Source: CAYWNA01 sp964459305 (GTDB lineage: Bacteria > Planctomycetota > Planctomycetia > Pirellulales > Pirellulaceae). From it: a stretch of DNA of 32,460 bases. Below the pieces are notes generated by a model. The model did not search any database. It was not told the DNA's origin and saw only the letters and a program-made list of their open reading frames with translations. A program made the translations under genes and the position numbers. The DNA is taken from NCBI GenBank assembly GCA_964459305.1, contig CAYWNA010000149.1, forward strand, positions 1 to 32,460. Direction: 5' to 3'. Below are positions 7,586-14,530 of the stretch, in pieces; the stretch's first letter is position 1; the number at the start of each line of letters is the position of its first letter.

Positions 7586-9727
7586 TTATGTCGCGACACG
7601 GGGTTCTGCCTCCGATACGTCGTCTTCGTTCGCTGATTCGTCGCTGCTGCCAGCTTGGTAGTCATCACACAGACAACAGCAGGCCAGACCCTCCAATTCG
7701 CGGGCGAGCGTGCATTCCTCGTGAACCTCGCACCAAAAGACCTTCAAGCGCACGTCGCCCCTGCACGTCGGGCAAGTCTGCTCGCGCAATGTTTTGCCGA
7801 GACGCTTGCACCGTTGTTCCTGAACGGTTCGCGGCGTTCGGCGCACGGTGTTTTGTCCTGGTCCAACGCCCCGTTCCCACGCCAGAAACAACTTCCGCGA
7901 GCGGCGACAACACCGGAACCCGTACTCGTCCTTGTAACACTGATGCCGTTCGCACCAACCAGGCCCCTGGCACTCGCAGTCGGTTACTTTCATGACGGTC
8001 TCCCGAATGCCCGGAACGATCTCGGATGTGGAAACGGCGTCGACCGGGTCGTCCGAACTCGTTCGTGGGCCCGTTTTCTGTTGTCTTGTACGTTTGCCGG
8101 AGCCCGTCTTGCTGTTTTCAACATCCCACTCGGGCACGGGAAGCACGTCGTAGATCTCGAAATAGGGCGATTCGACTTCATACAGGCATATCGATTCGGG
8201 CTTGCGGGGATCAAAGACGCAGACTCCGCAGGTATCCAGCTGCGGATTCGGCGCGACGCGTGATTTGCTGAGACCCACCACACATTGGCCGTCGACAAAA
8301 CGCAAGCCCCTGGCAAAACCTCCCAGGTTCGGACTTCGCCAACCATCGTCGCGGCAGACCGCGGCCCGAAACGAGTCGCACCACCACACGTGTGAGTCAT
8401 GAATGCGCAGCGAGTGGGGAGCGTAAACGCCCACAGCCAACGGCTCGTCGTCGAAACCGTCCGCTCCCCACCGGACGATCAAGCCTTGGTCAAGATTGCT
8501 GTCACGCCAGTGAACGCCTGCAGGCTTGGGGTCGCTGGTGAACATGCTGAGGATGAATCTCTTGCCGTCGTGGGCGATCGAATTCAAATGATGTCGATCG
8601 CCTTCGTTGGGTGACGGCCCGTCGTCGTCGGGATCGCGGGGATCGCGAAAAGGGGACAGGCACCGATCGTCGTGATCGGAGCCAGTCCCCTTTTCGCTGA
8701 TGCCCTTTCCGTTCACCGGAATCCAGGGGCGTTTCACTTCCCAGCGATCCGACTGGGGATCGTAGAGGACGACGGCGTTGTGCGTCGATCCGGCGGTAAC
8801 AAGTTTGCGTCCGATGGCCGCCAAGTCGTGCGCTTCCCAGGCCAGCGGCGAGTTGGAGACCTCCTGCAGCTGAAGTGACATGCCGGAGAATTCGATGGTG
8901 TACAGCGTGCCCTTTGAGTCAATCGTCCACAGCCGGCCGTCTAGCCGGGCAAAACCTCGAAGCCAACCCTTGGGATGTTCGTAGCGAGCGATGACCATTC
9001 CTTTGTCCATCAACAACAGGTCGTAGCGCGGGCCGTCAGTGTCGCGCAACGCGGCGATCAACAGCGGCGGCAGGGAAGTGTGCCCCGACGGCGCGTTGAA
9101 AGCTCGTGAAGGCACCTTTGCCGGTTCCGAGGTCACAGGTTTCGCCGCGGCGGCCCGCGGAACAGCCTTCGTCTCCTGCTGCGGTTTCTGCAGCCAGAAG
9201 TTTGTAGGGTGGGCCAAGTCTTCGCGGCCCACCAGAATGTGCTCTCGATCCTGATGGGCTCCGTCGTCCGAACGATGCGTGCGTGATTGCCTACCGGGCG
9301 GTTTCCGGTGGGCCGCGAAGACTTGGCCCACCCTACTTTGGTTGCGGCCAGCAGGCGCGCCGACACGTTCCGTGGCGTTCTCCTCATCATGAATGGACTG
9401 CAGCCAGAACGTCCCCAGTTCTCCGTCCTTCAGAATCCGCAACTTCCAGTCGGCGAACCGGTCTGCCACCAGTTTCAGGAACCGCTCGCGCCCGTGGTAC
9501 TCGCCCACGATCAATCCAATGCGATCCAGGCTTGTTGTATTTCCCAAAATAGAAAACTCGCTCCCCTCGCAATCCAGCTTCAAGATGTCGATGTGGTCCA
9601 GCCTGTGCGAGCCGAGGATGTCCTCGACCGTCAGCGACGTGACGCGCCGGAAATCCGCCCAATACGGCTGATTCGCCACGTTCGCCGGTTGTTCCTGGAG
9701 TTCGTCCTCGCGCGCACGCTGCTGCAC
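7586..9727 (-). CDS. FkbM C-terminal half + beta-propeller-like + Cys-rich domain (frameshifted 3' part)
   Basis: Open frame of 713 codons that continues the gene starting at 11091 after a frameshift near 9725-9760; the GTG at 9727 is only the first start codon in this frame. Residues 1-105 are the second half of an FkbM-type SAM methyltransferase (LTVEDILG, DILKLDCEGSEFSIL). Residues about 215-560 look like a beta-propeller resembling the TIGR03032/DUF4915 type, with HHLNSIAHDGKRFILS and YAPHSLRIHDSHVWWCDSF. Residues about 590-690 are Cys-rich (CECQGPGWCERHQC, CCRR, CPTCRGDVRLKVFWC, CCCLCDDY), likely metal-binding, and the extreme tail is acidic. Two palindromic repeats lie inside the frame (8645-8697 and 9204-9336). 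It ends 88 bp before the RHS start in the same orientation. Substrate and role are unknown; modification of a surface protein or glycan is plausible. Confidence 0.7.
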   Translation of the reverse strand: MQQRAREDELQEQPANVANQPYWADFRRVTSLTVEDILGSHRLDHIDILKLDCEGSEFSILGNTTSLDRIGLIVGEYHGRERFLKLVADRFADWKLRILKDGELGTFWLQSIHDEENATERVGAPAGRNQSRVGQVFAAHRKPPGRQSRTHRSDDGAHQDREHILVGREDLAHPTNFWLQKPQQETKAVPRAAAAKPVTSEPAKVPSRAFNAPSGHTSLPPLLIAALRDTDGPRYDLLLMDKGMVIARYEHPKGWLRGFARLDGRLWTIDSKGTLYTIEFSGMSLQLQEVSNSPLAWEAHDLAAIGRKLVTAGSTHNAVVLYDPQSDRWEVKRPWIPVNGKGISEKGTGSDHDDRCLSPFRDPRDPDDDGPSPNEGDRHHLNSIAHDGKRFILSMFTSDPKPAGVHWRDSNLDQGLIVRWGADGFDDEPLAVGVYAPHSLRIHDSHVWWCDSFRAAVCRDDGWRSPNLGGFARGLRFVDGQCVVGLSKSRVAPNPQLDTCGVCVFDPRKPESICLYEVESPYFEIYDVLPVPEWDVENSKTGSGKRTRQQKTGPRTSSDDPVDAVSTSEIVPGIRETVMKVTDCECQGPGWCERHQCYKDEYGFRCCRRSRKLFLAWERGVGPGQNTVRRTPRTVQEQRCKRLGKTLREQTCPTCRGDVRLKVFWCEVHEECTLARELEGLACCCLCDDYQAGSSDESANEDDVSEAEPRVAT
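8645..8697. repeat. Palindromic repeat inside propeller coding region
   Basis: GCGAAAAGGGGAC at 8645-8657 pairs with GTCCCCTTTTCGC at 8685-8697; the centre also pairs in part (CACCGATC against GATCGGAG). It is read through on the minus strand as GISEKGTGSDHDDRCLSPF, an insert that breaks the beta-propeller pattern. The outer arms resemble a repeat I recall as common in planctomycete genomes. Confidence 0.75.
9204..9336. repeat. Long perfect inverted repeat (30-nt arms) inside coding frame
   Basis: Arm 1 at 9204-9233 (begins GTAGGGTGGGCCAAGTC) and arm 2 at 9307-9336 (ends GACTTGGCCCACCCTAC) are exact reverse complements over 30 nt, with a 73-nt spacer. This is the structure of a small non-autonomous element. 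It is translated on the minus strand without a stop (VGQVFAAHR, then LVGREDLAHPTN). A 12-bp direct repeat CTGCAGCCAGAA flanks the region at 9188-9199 and 9398-9409, exactly 210 bp apart, a multiple of three. Confidence 0.85.
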
Positions 9728-11091
9728 AACCGACCGAGGTAGAACGACGCTGCCCCGGTCGTGACGCAGCCCGGATACACGGCGTTCAGCAGGGCCAAAT
9801 CCTCCTCATACGTCACGGCACCTTGAATCACCGTGGCGAACCCGCCAATGTTCTTCTTCAGTGCGGGGATGTTCTCCGGGCAGCATTCCACGGCAATGAT
9901 CCGGGCCAGCGGATTCCGCTCGTGGATTTTCTTGGCAAAGCAACCGATGTGTGCCCCAATATCCACCACGACCGGCCGCGCCATGGGCATCTCGGCGACG
10001 TTGTACGAATCGTCCTCGGCGATGTCCTTGACGACAACCAGGTCCTGCGGCGCATTATCGCTGCGGATCCAGAAACTGCGGGTGTACACAAGCGTGCCCG
10101 TGGCGTCTTCCAATCGCTGTGCGACCGCGGCGACCAGTTCGTCTTCCAGGTTGCTATACGCCTGATACCGATAGTGGTCGCGAAAGTACGCCTCGCCCAC
10201 GTCCCGGTCTCCGCGAAGCAGTTCTCGGTGATTCTCCGGCACCAGGTGGGTCATGTTGTCGGCCAGAGCCATGTAGTGGAGCGGGTGGTGCCCGGTCCAC
10301 ACGGCGATCGTGGGCGTCGACGTGGCTCCGGCCACATGCAGCGGTCCGCTATCGACACCCACCATCAGCGTCGACAGTTCGGTGAGCGCTGCCAGCACGG
10401 CGGCATCTCCCGTTCCCATACCGTCCCAGAGTTCCAGATCAACGCGCGGGTTGTGGATGCGTTTCCCATCCGGCAGCGGGCTTCGGTCGTCCCAGTCGAG
10501 GATGACGGGGACGGCGCCCGCTTCGAGGATCCGGTCGCAAAGGTCGCGTGCGAGTTCATGTGGCAGGTCCTTGTAGTCCGCCGATGTATTGCCCTGGTAA
10601 TGGAGAAGGACCACCGGGTAACGGCAGTCATCACCCAGCGACACCTTGCAGATTTGCCGTAGGTAGCGATGTGCTATCTCGAAGGCCGCATCCGGTGGCT
10701 TGATCACGTACCGGCAGAGCTTCTCGATGGGCGCAAGCTCGAACACCTCCCGCATACAACGTTCTGCTTTGGTACTCGGCGAGTCCGGATAGCATGTGGC
10801 GCACTCGTGCCAGTCGAGGTTGTACTCTCGGTCGATCTCTTTCCTTCTTGGATGTTTTCCATTCAGAAGGGACACTTTGCCGCACAGGCCATGGAATGCC
10901 GAATGCTTCCCGATCAACGACGCCACCTCGATGTGCCAATCGGGATGGTAGTGTTCCAGGTGCCGCAGGACCGACGTCACCTGCACCGCATCGCCCAGCC
11001 CATGCCTGAACTTGATGAGCACGTTCTCGGCGATCGGCTGAGTTCCTTCTCGCGTTTTCCTCACACCTCTTTTCACGGTTGCGGTCTTCAT
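9631..11091 (-). CDS. GT9 heptosyltransferase-like domain fused to FkbM methyltransferase (5' part)
   Basis: The ATG at 11091 has a strong ribosome-binding site (GGGAGG, 5 nt upstream), so this start is preferred although the frame is open further upstream. Residues about 20-340 are a glycosyltransferase family 9 (ADP-heptose:LPS heptosyltransferase-like) domain: NVLIKFRHGLGDAVQ at the N-terminus and GVDSGPLHVAGATSTPTIAVW near the C-terminus, the nucleotide-sugar site. Residues about 375-460 start an FkbM methyltransferase with the SAM loop VVVDIGAHIG and IIAVECCPEN. After NAVYPGCVTTGAASFYLGR the frame loses protein character and stops at 9631, while the rest of the FkbM domain continues in the frame of 7586-9727. 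The intact product would have about 1168 residues. It probably acts at the cytoplasmic face in glycan assembly; donor and acceptor are unknown. Confidence 0.8.
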   Translation of the reverse strand: MKTATVKRGVRKTREGTQPIAENVLIKFRHGLGDAVQVTSVLRHLEHYHPDWHIEVASLIGKHSAFHGLCGKVSLLNGKHPRRKEIDREYNLDWHECATCYPDSPSTKAERCMREVFELAPIEKLCRYVIKPPDAAFEIAHRYLRQICKVSLGDDCRYPVVLLHYQGNTSADYKDLPHELARDLCDRILEAGAVPVILDWDDRSPLPDGKRIHNPRVDLELWDGMGTGDAAVLAALTELSTLMVGVDSGPLHVAGATSTPTIAVWTGHHPLHYMALADNMTHLVPENHRELLRGDRDVGEAYFRDHYRYQAYSNLEDELVAAVAQRLEDATGTLVYTRSFWIRSDNAPQDLVVVKDIAEDDSYNVAEMPMARPVVVDIGAHIGCFAKKIHERNPLARIIAVECCPENIPALKKNIGGFATVIQGAVTYEEDLALLNAVYPGCVTTGAASFYLGRLCSSVRARTNSRNNRRTWRISRIGRISGASRR

Positions 11092-11142
11092 TGGTCCTCC
11101 CGGTGCTTGCTGGTTGTGCCGCAGCCGGTTTGAATCTTCCGC

Positions 11143-11190
11143 TGGAGTACAGCCTTTAGGCTGCGAAGACAGGCTGAAGCCTGGACTCCA
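11143..11190. repeat. Palindromic repeat joining two GT9 genes in one frame
   Basis: Arms of 21 nt at 11143-11163 (TGGAGTACAGCCTTTAGGCTG) are near-complementary to 11170-11190 (CAGGCTGAAGCCTGGACTCCA). On the minus strand it reads without a stop as WSPGFSLSSQPKGCTPA. It lies exactly between the conserved end of the first GT9 gene and the ribosome-binding site of the second. Confidence 0.8.
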
Positions 11191-12175
11191 ACCGACTGCC
11201 CCCGGCATATGCCTTTGCTGGACGGATCCGCAACGGCGGTAGAGCTCGATGCGGCGGATCACATCTTCCGGTGTGATTATGTCCATGCACTTGGGAATGC
11301 GAAGATCTTCGTGCACGTCGACGGGCCGCTCACAGACGTTGTGCGAGTCCTTTGGGTCGCCGTCGCCGACCAATTGGCACCGCGAGCGCCAACAACCGCC
11401 CGCCGCGCAGCAAGAGAGTGCGCCAACGGTGCTGATGAACTGATGCGTCGGGTAGGCTTCCCAGTGGGGCGGTTCACGACCGCCGGCCACGACCACGCAC
11501 GGTCGAACTCCCTTTCGCCCAACGCGCGTTTCAACCGCGGCGGCCAAGTGCATGGCCAGCGTGACCGGACACAATACCCCCCCCCGCGTGGCACGTTAGG
11601 CGAACGAATTCCCGCAGACTCGTCTTGCCAACCAAATCGATGACACCATTCAGTCGTGGATGCCAATGGTCGGCTTCGCCACACTGGACGAACTGAATTC
11701 GGTCGCGGAAGTGATCGACCACCTTCTGGTAGCTTTGCGGGTTCCACCACTTCGCCGTGAAATCATGCTTGCCGCCCGCAACGACGATCCAGAAGTCCTC
11801 CGCGATGCCAAGGTCATCAAAGATGGCCGGCCTCGTCTTCTCTTCATCGGTCAGATACACATCGCCGTGGAACCGGGTGATGGGAATGGTCACACCCAGC
11901 TGTTGTTCCAGGTACTGGGCATATCCATGAATGAAGTGGTAGGGACGCTGGTCGCTCTGATGGACCAGCGGGTAGTGCATGTCCAGCGTCTCAACGCCTG
12001 GGTCATTCTCCTTCAACGGCGTGATGTACGGATTGTTTTCCCAAATCGCATCGGCCGAGGTACGCACATCGGTCTGGAACTGACCGGGACAAGCGGCATG
12101 CAGATCACGAACCGCCGCCGTCAGCATCAGAATGTCGCCGGGACTCTGAAACGACCGGAGCACCAATCGTCTCAT
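11191..12175 (-). pseudogene. GT9 heptosyltransferase-like gene with frameshift at a G9 tract
   Basis: The start ATG at 12175 has GGAGGGG 7 nt upstream. Product begins MRRLVLRSFQSPGDILMLTAAVRDLHA, the GT9 N-terminus (written here as its first segments, S-P-G-D-I-L), followed by WIVVAGGKHDFTAKWW and a C-terminal QFVQCGE / LREFVRLT region. At 11577-11585 the gene strand has nine G. With nine, the frame runs to a stop at 11531; with eight, it continues as HAGGVLCPVTLAMHLAAAVE through CVVVAGGREPPHWEAYPTHQF and a Cys-rich C-terminus (CCAAGGCWRSRCQ) to IRRIELYRR. That continuation is clearly the rest of the same protein. No stop follows before the next gene; the reading frame runs through a palindromic repeat into it. 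Likely function: glycosyl transfer in an envelope or surface glycan. It could be a real pseudogene, a phase-variable gene or a one-base error. Confidence 0.75.
11577..11585 (-). other. G9 homopolymer at a frameshift (slippage site)
   Basis: Nine consecutive C on the plus strand, G on the coding strand, exactly where the GT9 protein changes frame. One base fewer restores the full-length reading frame. Tracts of this length are prone to slippage in replication and to sequencing error. Confidence 0.8.
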
Positions 12176-12523
12176 GGCATCGCCCCTCCGAGTTACGGGT
12201 CGAGACGTGAAACCTCATTCGTGTGGAAAGCACCTTCAAGCCTGCCGACCAAGTGTAAATGAGAGTACTTCCACGCAGCTTTCCAGATACCCTCCATGGG
12301 ACCTGTTCCTTCTCGTTTCTACCACGAACAGACCAACGCGTCAATCATCGCCAGGGTTGCTTCTTTCGCCCTCAATATGTTGCACGTCAATTAACGCGAA
12401 ATGGTCGTCGCGCTTATCGACGCCGACCGTCAATCTGTCATCCCCGGCTTGGCTGACGCGCGAAACCGGGATGCCGTCGCGGTCCCCGATGACATACGCC
12501 ATCGAGTCCGCGGGGCGAAGCCG
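12176..12523. other. Divergent intergenic region, no convincing gene
   Basis: Separates the minus-strand surface operon (start 12175) from the plus-strand cimA leader. A minus-strand open frame (12341-12601, TTG start) has some protein-like composition at its end but no ribosome-binding site and no recognisable family. The region is expected to carry the promoter of the GT9 operon; I could not place it with confidence. Confidence 0.4.
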
Positions 12524-12552
12524 TTGACATTGCGACCGTTTCGTCGTATTTT
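12524..12552 (+). promoter_or_regulatory. Sigma70-type promoter of the cimA leader
   Basis: TTGACA (12524-12529) is a perfect -35 box, followed by a 17-bp spacer and TATTTT (12547-12552) as -10. Transcription would start near 12559, about 24 nt before the leader-peptide start codon. Confidence 0.6.
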
Positions 12553-12582
12553 TACTTAGTAGGTATTTGGAAGGTGTTGTCC

Positions 12583-12678
12583 ATGTTTGCCGGTCCCCCA
12601 ACTCGAACGGAGTCCGTTAGCGCCGCCAGGGTTAGCGTTAGCATCGTGATTATTCAAGCAGGTAGTTTGGGGGCCTGA
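12583..12678 (+). CDS. Val/Ile-rich leader peptide of cimA attenuator
   Basis: A 31-codon frame: ATG at 12583, TGA at 12676-12678. GGAAGG at 12569-12574 lies 8 nt upstream, a good ribosome-binding site. The second half reads RVSVSIVIIQAGSLGA, with Val at 17, 19 and 22 and Ile at 21, 23 and 24; another Val is at position 12. This is the composition expected of an ilv-type attenuation leader, in which ribosome stalling at Val/Ile codons reports low charged tRNA. The stop codon overlaps the CCTGAGG (12674-12680) that can compete with the terminator, so a ribosome finishing the peptide would cover it. The peptide itself is likely only a sensor. It resembles the E. coli ilv leader in style, not by close sequence. 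Confidence 0.65.
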   Translation: MFAGPPTRTESVSAARVSVSIVIIQAGSLGA

Positions 12679-12745
12679 GGGAGACACTGACCGACACGAC
12701 CGGAAATCGAAACCCTGAGGCCCGAATCGGACCTCAGGGTTTTTT
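12674..12745 (+). promoter_or_regulatory. Predicted transcription attenuator (antiterminator/terminator switch)
   Basis: CCTGAGG occurs twice, at 12674-12680 and 12714-12720, and CCTCAGG once, at 12732-12738. The second copy with CCTCAGG forms the terminator stem; the first copy with CCTCAGG forms an alternative 7-bp stem that would prevent termination. The first copy overlaps the leader-peptide stop codon. The logic is that stalling at upstream Val/Ile codons leaves the first copy free (read-through), while completing the peptide masks it (termination). The sequence elements are seen; the switching is inference. Confidence 0.6.
12711..12745 (+). terminator. Rho-independent terminator in cimA leader
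   Basis: AACCCTGAGG (12711-12720) pairs with CCTCAGGGTT (12732-12741); inside it CCG/CGG pairs around an AAT loop. A run of T (12740-12745) follows. It is a strong intrinsic terminator placed between a promoter and the start of cimA, with no other gene upstream on this strand for it to end. Confidence 0.85.
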
Positions 12746-12776
12746 CGTTGGTTCTGAATTAGGGCGGGTAGTATAT

Positions 12777-12806
12777 GTCAGGGAAAGCCCTGACGTGCGT
12801 GAGGTG
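12777..12806 (+). promoter_or_regulatory. Hairpin and ribosome-binding site before cimA
   Basis: GTCAGGG (12777-12783), loop AAAG and CCCTGAC (12788-12794) form a perfect 7-bp stem just before the ribosome-binding site GAGGTG (12801-12806). That site lies 6 nt from the ATG at 12813 and 3 nt from the ATG at 12810. The hairpin may insulate or tune translation start. Confidence 0.5.
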
Positions 12807-12812
12807 CGAATG

Positions 12813-14387
<1,575 letters not shown>

Positions 14388-14406
14388 CCGGCGAGACGGC
14401 CCCATG

Positions 14407-14470
14407 GTAGCTGGATTCGCAAGAATTCAGCCGATCCGCAAACGGCCTGAATTCTTGCGAATTCAGCTAC
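14407..14470. repeat. Intergenic palindromic repeat between cimA and valS
   Basis: GTAGCTGGATTCGCAAGAATTCAG-type arm at 14407-14430 (key part GATTCGCAAGAATTC) pairs with 14447-14470 (GAATTCTTGCGAATTCAGC) over 24 nt with one G:T mismatch and a 16-nt loop. No T-run follows, so it is a dispersed repeat rather than a simple terminator, though the stem could affect read-through into valS. Confidence 0.8.
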
Positions 14471-14530
14471 GAATCCACTCGCACCGTGTGCCAACCGTGC
14501 GAGTAACACAAAAGGACGAAACCGTCGAAA

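Noticed and set aside
7498..7668. 57-codon N-terminal extension of the RHS protein
   Set aside because: It overlaps the end of the upstream gene and has no ribosome-binding site; AAGGAAA before the ATG at 7497 supports the shorter form.
12341..12601. Minus-strand small ORF in the divergent intergenic region
   Set aside because: TTG start, no ribosome-binding site, and it overlaps antisense the promoter and leader-peptide start of cimA, which have stronger signals.
12600..12760. T-box or amino-acid riboswitch before cimA
   Set aside because: No T-box consensus or known riboswitch core was seen; the leader ORF with competing stems explains the region better.
14407..14470. Intrinsic terminator of cimA
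   Set aside because: The stem is strong but no T-run follows on either strand; it fits a dispersed palindromic repeat.
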